A DNA stretch of 64,000 nucleotides from an uncultured Pelagibacteraceae bacterium (lineage in GTDB: Bacteria; Pseudomonadota; Alphaproteobacteria; Pelagibacterales; Pelagibacteraceae): positions 1 through 64,000 of the forward strand of contig CABYYJ010000003.1 in NCBI GenBank assembly GCA_902523185.1, in the 5' to 3' direction. Below are positions 1 to 8,615 of this stretch, piece by piece. The first letter of the stretch is position 1. Each line of letters starts with the position of its first letter. The notes beneath the pieces are model-generated. The model saw only the letters and a program-made list of their open reading frames with translations, did no database searches and had not been told where the DNA came from. Made by a program: the position numbers and the translations under genes.

Positions 1-409
1 CTTTACCCATGTTACAAATAATTTTCCAGCTTTTATAATCTATTGGCATTACTGACAACCTGCTTTGTTTTATCAGCGGTAAATGAGAAATTTTCCTGTT
101 TTCTTTAATTTTTTCCAAAGAAATAGACGTTTTAAATTTACTCACAAACCTAACTTGAACAGCCACAAACCTCTTCTCCCTATCAGTTTTATCGGTAAAC
201 GCTGATTTAATTACTTTAACTATACCTACAATTTCTTTTCCAATATTTGAATGGTAGAAAAAACATAAGTCACCTTTTTTCATTTTTCTCAAATTATTTG
301 CAGCTTGATAATTTCTAACTCCATCCCAAGCAGCACCTTTTGTCCCAGCTTTAATTTGCTGCTCAATCGACCAAACATCGGGCTCAGACTTAAGTAACCA
401 ATATTTCAT
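1..409 (-). CDS. EVE domain protein (3' end cut by window edge)
   Basis: The minus-strand frame opens with MKYWLLKSEPDVWSIEQQ and continues GAAWDGVRNYQAANNL and GDLCFFYHSN, the standard opening of EVE-domain proteins (thymocyte nuclear protein 1-like, PUA-related fold). EVE domains are thought to bind modified bases in nucleic acid. About 136 codons are visible with no stop before base 1, close to the usual family length of 135-150, so only the last few residues should be missing. The ATG at 409-407 shares one base with the stop of tsaD (TAATG), so the two are probably translated together. The substrate is not known from sequence. Confidence 0.85.
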   Translation of the reverse strand, partial: MKYWLLKSEPDVWSIEQQIKAGTKGAAWDGVRNYQAANNLRKMKKGDLCFFYHSNIGKEIVGIVKVIKSAFTDKTDREKRFVAVQVRFVSKFKTSISLEKIKENRKISHLPLIKQSRLSVMPIDYKSWKIICNMGK

Positions 410-1485
410 TATAATTTTAAACCTGGCCCTTTCATGTAGGGAGCATTTTCATCTAAAGGCCATCTAGATTTAGCCTCGACATCAATTTCATTCAATAAAT
501 TTTTCTTAAATCTTTGAATTCCAGCCCAGGCAATCATAGCACCATTATCACCACAAAATTTTAAATTAGGGTAAACAGTTTTAAATCCTATTTCTTTCGA
601 GAGCTTTTCTAAATTTTCTCTTATCGAAATATTAGCAGCCACACCTCCAGCTACAACTAAATTAATATTCGATGTATTAGTTTTTTCTTTAAACATTTGA
701 ATTGCAATTTTTGTTTTTTTATAAAGAATTTTGTTTATGGCATTTTGAAAAGAAGCTGCAAGACTAAACCTTAATTTATCGTTTCCATTTATTTTTTTTG
801 ATTCTCTTAAAACCGCAGTTTTAAGTCCAGCAAATGATAAATTACACCCTGCTTTATTTATTATTGGTTCAGGAAGTTTAAAAAAATTTTTATCTCCTAG
901 TTTTGAAGCCTTCTCAACACTTGGTCCACCCGGATAACCTAGGTCAAGCATTTTTGCAGTTTTATCAAAAGCTTCCCCTAAAGCATCGTCTATCGTGGTG
1001 CCTAATTGTAAGTACTCATTAACATCTTTCACAATTAAAAATTGAGAGTGACCTCCAGAAATTAATAAAAGCAAATAAGGGAATTGAATATTGTTTTCTA
1101 ATCCTGGACTAAGAGCATGACCTTCTAAATGATTGACTGCAACGAATGGTTTATTTGAAAACGCAGCAATTGATTTACCAATGTTTAGACCAACTGTTAA
1201 ACATACAATCAAACCTGGACCTGCAGTAGCCGCAATTCCATCTATTTCATTCAAAGAAACTTTACTTTCCTCTAAAGCAGCTTTGATTATAAACTCAATA
1301 TTTTCTAAATGCGCTCTAGCAGCTAATTCTGGTACCACTCCTCCAAATTTTTCATGTTCTGAAATCTGACTTGAAACGATATTTGATAAAACATCTGCAG
1401 TACCCCTATCATTTTCTCTAATTACAGATGCTGCAGTCTCATCGCAGCTTGTTTCAATTCCTAAAAATGTAATCTTTTTTGTCAT
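409..1485 (-). CDS. tsaD: tRNA N6-threonylcarbamoyladenosine synthase subunit TsaD
   Basis: TsaD transfers the threonylcarbamoyl group from threonylcarbamoyl-AMP to A37 of ANN-reading tRNAs in the cytoplasm, working with TsaB and TsaE. The protein is 358 residues, normal for the family. It starts with the ASKHA-fold sequence FLGIETSCDETAASVI, carries the metal-binding motif VNHLEGHALSP (His119 and His123), and near the C-terminus has VAGGVAANISIR and FCGDNGAMIAWAG. It is divergent from hemC across about 55 bases and is followed by the EVE gene with a one-base overlap. Identification is firm. Confidence 0.97.
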   Translation of the reverse strand: MTKKITFLGIETSCDETAASVIRENDRGTADVLSNIVSSQISEHEKFGGVVPELAARAHLENIEFIIKAALEESKVSLNEIDGIAATAGPGLIVCLTVGLNIGKSIAAFSNKPFVAVNHLEGHALSPGLENNIQFPYLLLLISGGHSQFLIVKDVNEYLQLGTTIDDALGEAFDKTAKMLDLGYPGGPSVEKASKLGDKNFFKLPEPIINKAGCNLSFAGLKTAVLRESKKINGNDKLRFSLAASFQNAINKILYKKTKIAIQMFKEKTNTSNINLVVAGGVAANISIRENLEKLSKEIGFKTVYPNLKFCGDNGAMIAWAGIQRFKKNLLNEIDVEAKSRWPLDENAPYMKGPGLKL

Positions 1486-1540
1486 CTCTTTAAAAAATTA
1501 AAATAGTATAAAATACTTCTATCAAATATATAATCAATTA

Positions 1541-2458
1541 ATGAAAAAAATTACAATCGGAGCTAGAGGCAGTAAACTTTCATTAGCTTATGTGGCAAAA
1601 GTTAAAGAGCTATTAATAAAAAACAATAATTACCTCAAAAAGGAAAATATTTATTTTAAAGCCATAAAAACATCAGGTGATCTAAATTTAAATAAGAACA
1701 TTTCAGAAATAGGTGGAAAAAGTTTATTTTGTAAAGAAATTGAAGAAAGTTTATTAAAAAAAGAAATAGATATTGCTGTCCATTCTCTAAAAGATATGGA
1801 GGCAAATGAAAATGAGAATCTTTTGATTGGAGCATATTTAAAAAGAAACGACCACCGAGATGTAATAATTAGCGATAAAATTGAAAATATTTCTGATTTA
1901 AGAAATGGCGTAAGAATTGGCTCAAGTTCAAAAAGGAGAGAGCTTCAATTAAAAAGAATTAATAATAAAATTTCTGTAATTAATATTCGTGGAAATATTG
2001 ACACTAGAATAAATAAAATCAACGAGAACAACTTAGACGGTATCATTCTTGCAGCCGCTGGAGTTAAATCACTTAAACTCGATAAAAGGATCAGCTTAAC
2101 TTTTAATTGTGAACAAATTTTACCAGCAGTAGGACAGGGAATAATTGCTGTGCAATGTAGAAAAGAAGATGAAATTAAAAATTCAATAAAAAGAATAAAC
2201 GATAGTGCGACTAGTTTATGCGCAATAGCCGAAAGAAAAATGCTTCAAACCATTGGAGGTGATTGTGATACTGCAATAGGTGGGCTAGCAGAAATTGAAA
2301 ACCATAATCTAAAACTAAAAGCTCAGCTTTTTTCTGACAGTGGTCAAGAAAGTTTTGAATACGAACTTACAGGCAGGGAGGTCGATGCTTCTTTTATTGG
2401 AAAAAGTGTTGGAGAAAAATTATTAGATCTAGCTGGAGAAAAATTTAAAAAAAAATGA
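1541..2458 (+). CDS. hemC: Hydroxymethylbilane synthase (porphobilinogen deaminase)
   Basis: HemC polymerises four porphobilinogen units into hydroxymethylbilane in cytoplasmic haem synthesis. The 305-residue protein begins ITIGARGSKLSLAYV, has HSLKDME with catalytic Asp85, the arginine-rich IGSSSKRRELQL segment, and LPAVGQGIIAVQCR. Cys242 in GGDCDTAIGG is the expected attachment site of the dipyrromethane cofactor. The stop overlaps the hemD start by four bases (ATGA), so the two are coupled. It leads a tight plus-strand operon hemC-hemD-MscS-yggT-folD. Confidence 0.97.
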   Translation: MKKITIGARGSKLSLAYVAKVKELLIKNNNYLKKENIYFKAIKTSGDLNLNKNISEIGGKSLFCKEIEESLLKKEIDIAVHSLKDMEANENENLLIGAYLKRNDHRDVIISDKIENISDLRNGVRIGSSSKRRELQLKRINNKISVINIRGNIDTRINKINENNLDGIILAAAGVKSLKLDKRISLTFNCEQILPAVGQGIIAVQCRKEDEIKNSIKRINDSATSLCAIAERKMLQTIGGDCDTAIGGLAEIENHNLKLKAQLFSDSGQESFEYELTGREVDASFIGKSVGEKLLDLAGEKFKKK

Positions 2459-3153
2459 ATATTATAATAACAAGACCTTTAATAGACTCTGAGGATTTAA
2501 TGGGTAGATTATTTTCTTTAGGTCATAAAATTATTCATGTCCCTACTTTAAAGATCTCCAAAGTTGAACTTGATCCTATTGATCCAGATGAATTTAATGC
2601 ATTTATATTTACAAGTGCTAATGCAATAAGAAATCTTAAATTATTAAAACTAGATAGAAATAAACTTTGTTTCTGTGTTGGAGCAATTACTGAAAAGATT
2701 GTAAGACAACAAGGTTATAATAATACAATTTCAGCTGGTGGTACGATAAATGCGTTAAAAAATATTATCATTAATTCAAATAACTTAGATAAAAAAAAAG
2801 TCTTAGCGTATATATGTGGAGATAATATTACCTCAAACTTAGATTTAGAACTTCAAAAAGAAGGTTTCCAAATAAAAAAAATCATCAATTATACTTCAGA
2901 AAAAATTAAAGAATTAAACGAAGATACGAATAATTTAATAAAAGATCATCCTCCTGACATAATTTTTGTTTACTCAAAAAGAAGTGCAGAAAGCTTTATT
3001 GATTTAGTAAAAAATTACTCACTCAATGGACTGATGACAGGCTCAAAAGTTATGTGTATAAGTGAAAAAGTTTCAAATGTTTTTAAAGAAGCTGGATGGA
3101 AAAATTTAGAAACCTTCGAAGTTGGAGATGAACTTATAAAAATTGGTAATTAA
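2455..3153 (+). CDS. hemD: Uroporphyrinogen-III synthase
   Basis: HemD closes and inverts ring D of hydroxymethylbilane to give uroporphyrinogen III. Sequence conservation in this family is weak. Support is the opening MNIIITRPLIDSEDLMGRL, the FTSANAIRNL segment (the usual 'FTSxNAV' motif), the second-domain VYSKRSAESFIDLV motif, and the position directly after hemC with a four-base overlap. Length (232 residues) is typical. The next gene starts on the base after its stop. Confidence 0.93.
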   Translation: MNIIITRPLIDSEDLMGRLFSLGHKIIHVPTLKISKVELDPIDPDEFNAFIFTSANAIRNLKLLKLDRNKLCFCVGAITEKIVRQQGYNNTISAGGTINALKNIIINSNNLDKKKVLAYICGDNITSNLDLELQKEGFQIKKIINYTSEKIKELNEDTNNLIKDHPPDIIFVYSKRSAESFIDLVKNYSLNGLMTGSKVMCISEKVSNVFKEAGWKNLETFEVGDELIKIGN

Positions 3154-4245
3154 ATGGAAGTACTGAAAAATTTTAAGAAATTATTTTTAGATGTTTGGAA
3201 TCAAGGTATTTCAGGAGTCAATATTTCAGAAATCATTATTGCTTTAATAATTTTTCTATTTTTTCTTTTTTTGAGAGGAATATTTTCAAAATTTGTAATT
3301 AAAAGACTGGAGAATTACGTATCAAAAACCTCAAACAACTTTGATAATTCTCTTGTAAAATCCATGGAAGGGCCAGCTAGGTTTTTTCCGATTGTATTAG
3401 GTTTTTTTGTAGCTACTAGTTATTTAACTATTGAAACTCAAGCTGCAAATTTTTTAGAAACTATTAATCGTTCTTTAATTACAATTCTTATATTCTGGAC
3501 CTTTCACCAAATTGTTGGACCCTTTTCAAATGTTGTAAAATCAGTCAGTGATTTACTTTCTAGGGATTTGGTTAATTGGATTATCAAAGCTCTAAAGGTC
3601 TTAATAATAATTTTAGGTTTAGCGGCTGTTTTAGAACTTTGGGGAATTAAAATTGGACCAATTATAGCCGGACTAGGACTATTTGGTGTTGCCGTTGCAC
3701 TTGGAGCGCAAGACTTATTTAAAAATTTAATTTCAGGTATATTAGTTTTAGTCGAAAAAAGATTTAAAGTTGGAGATTGGATATACGTTGAAGATGTTAT
3801 TGAAGGCACAGTTGAGTCAATAGGTTTTAGATCTACAGTTGTTAGAAGATTTGACAAATCTCTAGCAACAATTCCTAATTTTCAGTTTGCAGAAAAAGCA
3901 GTAATAAATAATTCTTTAATTACCAATAGGAGGATTAATTGGATTATAGGCTTAGAATATAGAACAACAAGCAAGCAATTGATTGATATCAAACAACAGA
4001 TAGAAAATTTTATAAAAAATAGTGAATTGTTTTCAAAATCAGAAAATACAATGTTATCCGTGAAAATCGATCAATTCGCTGCAAGTTCAATCGATATTAA
4101 ACTAATATGTTTTACTAAAACTACAAAATACCTAGAGTGGATGAAGGTAAAAGACCTTTTAGCCCTTGAAATAAAAAACATAGTAGAAAAAAATAATGCA
4201 TCTTTTGCATTTCCTAGTACATCAATTTATGTGGAGAAAAACTAA
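3154..4245 (+). CDS. MscS-family mechanosensitive ion channel
   Basis: This is a 363-residue inner membrane channel of the small-conductance mechanosensitive type, expected to release solutes on osmotic downshift. The N-terminal 170 residues hold about four hydrophobic segments. The pore-lining helix and following linker read IIAGLGLFGVAVALGAQDLFKNLISG, the classic MscS TM3 pattern. The beta domain follows with FKVGDWIYVEDVIEGTVESIGFRSTVVRRFD, and a mixed alpha/beta C-terminus ends the protein. The first codon directly follows the hemD stop, and its own stop shares one base with the yggT start. Which MscS subclass it belongs to cannot be told. Confidence 0.93.
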   Translation: MEVLKNFKKLFLDVWNQGISGVNISEIIIALIIFLFFLFLRGIFSKFVIKRLENYVSKTSNNFDNSLVKSMEGPARFFPIVLGFFVATSYLTIETQAANFLETINRSLITILIFWTFHQIVGPFSNVVKSVSDLLSRDLVNWIIKALKVLIIILGLAAVLELWGIKIGPIIAGLGLFGVAVALGAQDLFKNLISGILVLVEKRFKVGDWIYVEDVIEGTVESIGFRSTVVRRFDKSLATIPNFQFAEKAVINNSLITNRRINWIIGLEYRTTSKQLIDIKQQIENFIKNSELFSKSENTMLSVKIDQFAASSIDIKLICFTKTTKYLEWMKVKDLLALEIKNIVEKNNASFAFPSTSIYVEKN

Positions 4246-4541
4246 TGAAATCCGTATTAATTTTATTTGATAATGTCGTAAGCCTTTACATATGGATACT
4301 AATAATACATGTTATATTTAGTTGGTTAGTAGCTTTCAATGTTTTAAATACAAGTAATAGATTTGTTTATTCTGTCTTAGATATTTCTTATAAACTTACA
4401 GCACCTCCTTTAAATTTCATTAGAAGATTTTTACCTAATTTGGGATCTATAGATATCTCTCCTGTGATACTGATTTTAGGATTGATGTTTTTTAGAAATT
4501 TAGTTTTTGAAATGCTCGCACCAGGATTATTTTTAAGATGA
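4245..4541 (+). CDS. YggT family membrane protein
   Basis: This small 98-residue inner membrane protein has two hydrophobic segments (about residues 8-30 and 72-95) and the family motif YKLTAPPLNFIRRFLPNLGSIDISPV between them. The molecular role of YggT proteins is unsettled; they occur next to cell-division, osmotic or pyrroline reductase genes in many bacteria. Here it sits between an MscS-type channel (one-base overlap) and folD (four-base overlap), so it is translated as part of the hem operon. Confidence 0.92.
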   Translation: MKSVLILFDNVVSLYIWILIIHVIFSWLVAFNVLNTSNRFVYSVLDISYKLTAPPLNFIRRFLPNLGSIDISPVILILGLMFFRNLVFEMLAPGLFLR

Positions 4542-5380
4542 TTATTGATGGAAAAAAAGAAGCAAAGATTATTAGAAATGAAATTAAAAAAGAAATTTCA
4601 GATTTAAAGAAAAAAAGCGGTAAAACACCCAGTCTTACAGTTATCTTGGTCGGAGATTTTGCGCCCAGTTTAATATACGTAAAGAATAAAGAAAAAAGTG
4701 CTAGAGAAGTTGGCATTAACTCTGAAGTAATTAGATATCCAAAAAATGTGGGCGAAAAAGACATTTTAGAAAAAATTGAAGAATTGAATAAAAAAGATGA
4801 AATTTCTGGTATCTTAGTTCAGCTTCCTTTACCGAGCCAAATAAGTAAAGAGAAAATTATTAATGCAATTAATCCATCGAAAGATGTAGACGGCTTTAAC
4901 CCAATTAATGTTGGTAATCTATCATCAGGTTATGACTCAATCGTTCCTTGCACTCCTTTAGGATGTCTTTTATTGATTAAAAAGATAGATTCAAATTTAG
5001 CAGGCAAACATGCTGTTATAATAGGAAGATCAAATTTAAACGGTAAACCAATGGCTCAATTACTATTAAAGGAAAATTGCACTGTAACTATAGTTCACTC
5101 AAAAACAAATGATTTAAAAAATGAGTGCATCAAAGCAGATATTTTAGTAGCAGCTGTCGGAGTTCCAAATTTAATCAAAAAAGATTGGGTTAAAAAAAAT
5201 GCTATTGTTATAGATGTTGGTATTAATAAAGTAGGAGAAAAAATAGTAGGAGATGTTAATTTTGATGAATTAAAAGATAATGTTAAAGCGATTACTCCTG
5301 TGCCTGGAGGTGTAGGACCAATGACAATTGCATGTTTATTAAAGAATACTTTAACGTGTTTTAAAGCTCGCTTGACCTAG
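4538..5380 (+). CDS. folD: Bifunctional methylenetetrahydrofolate dehydrogenase/cyclohydrolase
   Basis: FolD interconverts 5,10-methylene-, methenyl- and 10-formyl-tetrahydrofolate using NADP, feeding purine and formyl-Met synthesis. The 280-residue protein has the catalytic YVKNK motif (Tyr47, Lys51), VQLPLPSQI, DVDGFNPINVG, IGRSNLNGKPMAQLL in the nucleotide domain, and PVPGGVGPMTIACLL near the end. These are the two family signatures. It starts inside the yggT stop (ATGA) and its 3' end overlaps the convergent psiE gene by 20 bases. Confidence 0.97.
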   Translation: MIIDGKKEAKIIRNEIKKEISDLKKKSGKTPSLTVILVGDFAPSLIYVKNKEKSAREVGINSEVIRYPKNVGEKDILEKIEELNKKDEISGILVQLPLPSQISKEKIINAINPSKDVDGFNPINVGNLSSGYDSIVPCTPLGCLLLIKKIDSNLAGKHAVIIGRSNLNGKPMAQLLLKENCTVTIVHSKTNDLKNECIKADILVAAVGVPNLIKKDWVKKNAIVIDVGINKVGEKIVGDVNFDELKDNVKAITPVPGGVGPMTIACLLKNTLTCFKARLT

Positions 5381-5747
5381 ACTTTTCAATTTTTAAGTAC
5401 CTACTATTTCTAAATCTTATAATAACTGTAGCAATCGCAACTATCAAAATAGCTAAAGAAATATAAATCAAGTTTGCAGGGTCACTCTCTTTATCTTGTA
5501 ATATTATGAACCTAGCTAGAGCTGTAATAGCTATGATTAAAGGATATGTTATCCTTACTGATTGAGTTTCCCAATAGGATCTCACTAAACCTATTACCTC
5601 AATATAGATGAACATTAAAAGTAAGTCAGCTAATGTAATATCTTTGTTTTCATACATTTCTTTCATTTCTAAAAAAAAGGCAATAATAGTTGATACAAGA
5701 ACAACTATAACTGCAACTAACTGAATATTTCGAATCGAACTGTTCAT
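5361..5747 (-). CDS. PsiE family membrane protein
   Basis: The 128-residue protein has four hydrophobic segments and the PsiE-like core ITLADLLLMFIYIEVIGLVRSYWE followed by VRITYPLIIAITALARFII. PsiE of E. coli is induced by phosphate starvation, but its biochemical function is unknown. The gene converges on folD and overlaps its last 20 bases tail to tail. No Pho-box-like direct repeats were recognised upstream, so phosphate control is not supported here. Confidence 0.85.
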   Translation of the reverse strand: MNSSIRNIQLVAVIVVLVSTIIAFFLEMKEMYENKDITLADLLLMFIYIEVIGLVRSYWETQSVRITYPLIIAITALARFIILQDKESDPANLIYISLAILIVAIATVIIRFRNSRYLKIEKSRSSEL

Positions 5748-5769
5748 CTGTAATTAATCTATCAAAAAT

Positions 5770-6954
5770 TTAAGCTTTGTTTAACTGTTTAGAGTGGAAT
5801 TTTATGAAATTTTCAACTTTTCTTTTATTAAAGGTTTTATTTTCCTCAAAAGAAACTTTTTTCATTGAATAAGCTTTATTTTTTGTCCTTCTTGACATAA
5901 TAGTTATGTTACCTTTACATAAACTTAAAACAATGTCGCCAGAAACTTTGCTTCTTTTTTTATCAATTAATTTTTGTAACTTTAATCTTTTTTTAGAAAA
6001 CCAATAACCATTATATATAAGCTCAGCATACTCTGGCATTATTCTCTCTTTTTTATGAGCAGTCTCTTTATCAAGAGTTACAGACTCTATAGCTCTATGT
6101 GCAGTATACAACAAAGTACCCCCTGGAGTTTCGTAAACACCTCTAGATTTAATTCCAATAAATCTGTTTTCGACTAGATCAACTCTTCCTATTCCATTTT
6201 TTCCAGCTAGAATATTCAATTTACTTAAAAGCTTTTCAGGATTTAATTTTTTTCCATTCACTGCAATTGGATCACTATTTTTAAAAGTAATTTTTACTTT
6301 TGTTGGTTTGTTAGGTGCTTTTTGAGGTGAAACTGTTCTCTGATAAATAAATTCAGGAGCAGGGTTTTTTGGGTCCTCTAAAACTTTGCCTTCTGTTGAG
6401 GTATGAAAAATATTGTCATCTACAGAAAATGGTGGTGCGCCTTTTTTATCTTTAGGAATTGGTATTTTGTTTTTTTTAGCGTATTTAATTAAATCTGCTC
6501 TTGATTGCAATTTCCATTCTCTCCAAGGCGCTATGGTTTTAATCTTGTTTTTACCAAAATATGCATATCCAAGCTCAAATCTTACTTGATCGTTGCCTTT
6601 TCCAGTTGCGCCATGAGAAACAGCAAAAGCTTTAAATTTTTTTGCAATCTCAATTTGTCTTTTTGCTATTAACGGTCTTGCTATAGATGTACCCAATAGA
6701 TATATCCCCTCATAAACTGCATGAGCTCTTATCATTGGAAAAACATAATCTTTAACAAAAATATTTTTTAGATCCTCAATAATTATTTTTTTAACGCCCA
6801 ATCTTTTAGCATTTTTAACAATCTTTTTTTTATCTAAAACTTGACCAATATCAGATGTGTAAGCTATTATCTCAGCATTATAATTTTCTTGTAACCATCT
6901 TAAAATTATAGATGTATCTAAACCGCCCGAGTAGGCTAAAACAATTTTTTTCAT
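5770..6954 (-). CDS. argG: Argininosuccinate synthase
   Basis: ArgG condenses citrulline and aspartate with ATP to argininosuccinate, the penultimate step of arginine synthesis. The 394-residue protein begins with the PP-loop VLAYSGGLDTSIIL (Ser9-Asp13). It has VSHGATGKGNDQVRFELGY, AIAPWREW-like TIAPWREWKLQSR, and the substrate-binding segment VDLVENRFIGIKSRGVYETPG. Its start codon directly follows the stop of the ialB-like gene, so both are probably on one transcript. Confidence 0.97.
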   Translation of the reverse strand: MKKIVLAYSGGLDTSIILRWLQENYNAEIIAYTSDIGQVLDKKKIVKNAKRLGVKKIIIEDLKNIFVKDYVFPMIRAHAVYEGIYLLGTSIARPLIAKRQIEIAKKFKAFAVSHGATGKGNDQVRFELGYAYFGKNKIKTIAPWREWKLQSRADLIKYAKKNKIPIPKDKKGAPPFSVDDNIFHTSTEGKVLEDPKNPAPEFIYQRTVSPQKAPNKPTKVKITFKNSDPIAVNGKKLNPEKLLSKLNILAGKNGIGRVDLVENRFIGIKSRGVYETPGGTLLYTAHRAIESVTLDKETAHKKERIMPEYAELIYNGYWFSKKRLKLQKLIDKKRSKVSGDIVLSLCKGNITIMSRRTKNKAYSMKKVSFEENKTFNKRKVENFIKFHSKQLNKA

Positions 6955-7455
6955 TTAATTGCAAGTCTTTTTTGCTGTGTTGTATGCTTTTGTGAAACCC
7001 ATCATTGAATAGTGATCTGTAGTCTCAGCTCCCTTTGTGGTTCTCGCCTTAACAATTATATCTGTTGCTTTTTTCATTAATTGAATAAACTTTTTTTCCT
7101 CTTGATCATCCAATAACCAAGCAAAGTTTTTTTGAGAAAAAAAAGAGTACCTTCTTTTTCCTGAGCTGGCAGTAACACTAGAAGTCTTATAATCATGCCC
7201 ACTTGTTAAACTTACTTCATCTTTGATTTCTTCAGATGGTCTAAAGGTTACAAATAATTTAGATTTATCTCTTTTTACTGCTGCAGGGGCTCTTTTTGTT
7301 GGAATAGTTTGAGCAAAGCAAATTTTACCTTTATCAGTCTCTGCCACAAAGCTCTCCCAGTTTTTATATTTTCCTGTTGACCTTGGAGTAACCGCAAAAG
7401 CATTGAGAGTGAATAAAACTAAAATTAATAATAAACAAAGTTTTTTAACCAACAT
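6955..7455 (-). CDS. Invasion-associated locus B (IalB) family secreted protein
   Basis: A clear Sec signal peptide (about residues 1-21, ending NAFA) leads a 145-residue mature domain. It shows the IalB family layout: an early W and aromatic pair (YKNWESF), a conserved cysteine in GKICFAQT, a beta-rich middle, and a final lysine-rich helix ending KKTCN. The two cysteines could form a disulfide. IalB is named from Bartonella invasion, but the family is widespread in free-living alphaproteobacteria and its function there is unknown. No invasion role should be inferred. Confidence 0.82.
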   Translation of the reverse strand: MLVKKLCLLLILVLFTLNAFAVTPRSTGKYKNWESFVAETDKGKICFAQTIPTKRAPAAVKRDKSKLFVTFRPSEEIKDEVSLTSGHDYKTSSVTASSGKRRYSFFSQKNFAWLLDDQEEKKFIQLMKKATDIIVKARTTKGAETTDHYSMMGFTKAYNTAKKTCN

Positions 7456-7498
7456 ATTTTGTTTTTATACTAAAATACATCTATTTCAATGCTTTGAA

Positions 7499-8536
7499 TT
7501 ATGGAGATGGATTAGGATTATTATTATGAATAATATTAATCTTGCTCAATATGTCATCAGACAGTTCAATATTGACGCTATTTATATTTTCTTTCAATTG
7601 ATCCATTGTAGTTGCTCCAATTATATTGCTTGTTACGAAAGGCCTGGTATTTACAAAAGCTTGTGCTAATTGAGCCATCGTCATATTGTTTTCTTTCGCA
7701 AGTTTATAATACTCCTCGTACGCTTTCATTGCCAAAGGATTTAAATGTCGTTCCCAACCTTTAAATAAAGCTTGTCTAGAATTTTTTGGCATTTGGCCAT
7801 TTCTATATTTACCGGATAGAGCACCTGTTGCTAGAGGGTAATAAACTAGAAGACCACACTTCTCTCTAATTGAAATTTCAGACATCCCTATTTCATAAGT
7901 CCTATTAACTAAATTATATGGGTTTTGGACTGACATCATTCTAGGTAATTTTTTACTCTTAGACAACTCAATGTATTTTGAGAGACCATATGGAGTTTCA
8001 TTGGACATACCGATATATCTTATCTTACCGCTCTTAATAAATTTTTCTAATGCTTCAAGAACACTTTCAAAACTATTCCATTCTCCCTCATCACTATCTA
8101 ATTTGTAGTCTCTTTTTCCAAAGTAATTGGTTGATCTTTCAGGCCAATGTAATTGATACAAATCAATATAATCTGTTTTCAACCTTTTTAAGCTTCCATC
8201 AATTGCTTCACCTATTGTTTTTTCGTCAAAATTATTACCACCACCTCTTATCCAATTACATCCCGGTCCAGCTACTTTTGTAGCTAATATTATTTTTTTC
8301 CTATTTTTTCTTTTCTCAAACCAATTTCCAATCATAATTTCAGTCTTCCCGTAAGAATCTGAGTTGGGAGGTACCGAATAAAGCTCAGCTGTGTCAAAAA
8401 AATTTATTCCCTTTTCAACTGAGTAATCCATTTGTTCAAATGCCTCTTTTTCGGTATTTTGAGTTCCCCAAGTCATAGTTCCCAGACATATTAAACTTAC
8501 ATCCAAGTTTGTAGTGCCTAATTTTTTAAATTTCAT
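7499..8536 (-). CDS. Aldo/keto reductase (Tas-like)
   Basis: The 345-residue protein is a cytoplasmic NADPH-dependent TIM-barrel oxidoreductase. Catalytic residues are visible in order: Asp48 and Tyr53 (FFDTAELYSVPP), Lys87 (LATKVAG) and His130 (YQLHWPERS). The cofactor-binding C-terminal stretch reads TSNIIGATTMDQLKENI. Its length and the early PPNSDSYGKTE insertion match the Tas/YgdS branch of the family. The physiological substrate is not known. It is divergent from the Bax-inhibitor-family gene. Confidence 0.93.
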   Translation of the reverse strand: MKFKKLGTTNLDVSLICLGTMTWGTQNTEKEAFEQMDYSVEKGINFFDTAELYSVPPNSDSYGKTEIMIGNWFEKRKNRKKIILATKVAGPGCNWIRGGGNNFDEKTIGEAIDGSLKRLKTDYIDLYQLHWPERSTNYFGKRDYKLDSDEGEWNSFESVLEALEKFIKSGKIRYIGMSNETPYGLSKYIELSKSKKLPRMMSVQNPYNLVNRTYEIGMSEISIREKCGLLVYYPLATGALSGKYRNGQMPKNSRQALFKGWERHLNPLAMKAYEEYYKLAKENNMTMAQLAQAFVNTRPFVTSNIIGATTMDQLKENINSVNIELSDDILSKINIIHNNNPNPSP

Positions 8537-8580
8537 AAAATTGTAATAATTATAATAGTTTTTAGGTCAATTTTTGCCTA

Positions 8581-8610
8581 TTGAAAAGTATTTAAAAAAT
8601 CTTATATAAT
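8581..8610 (+). promoter_or_regulatory. Predicted sigma-70-type promoter
   Basis: TTGAAA at 8581-8586 and a perfect TATAAT at 8605-8610 are separated by 18 bases. The Bax-inhibitor-family start codon lies at 8616, only five bases beyond the -10 box. Transcription would therefore start at or just around the ATG, giving a leaderless or nearly leaderless message. No ribosome binding site is visible upstream. This is a pattern call and has no experimental support. Confidence 0.55.
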
Positions 8611-8615
8611 TACCC

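Noticed and set aside
1500-1530. Operator in the tsaD-hemC divergent spacer (AGTAT-AAA-ATACT)
   Set aside because: Five-base arms of A/T-rich sequence in a 55-base AT-rich spacer are not distinguishable from chance.
6955-7455. Virulence role for the IalB-like protein
   Set aside because: The family is common in free-living alphaproteobacteria, and nothing in the context suggests host association.
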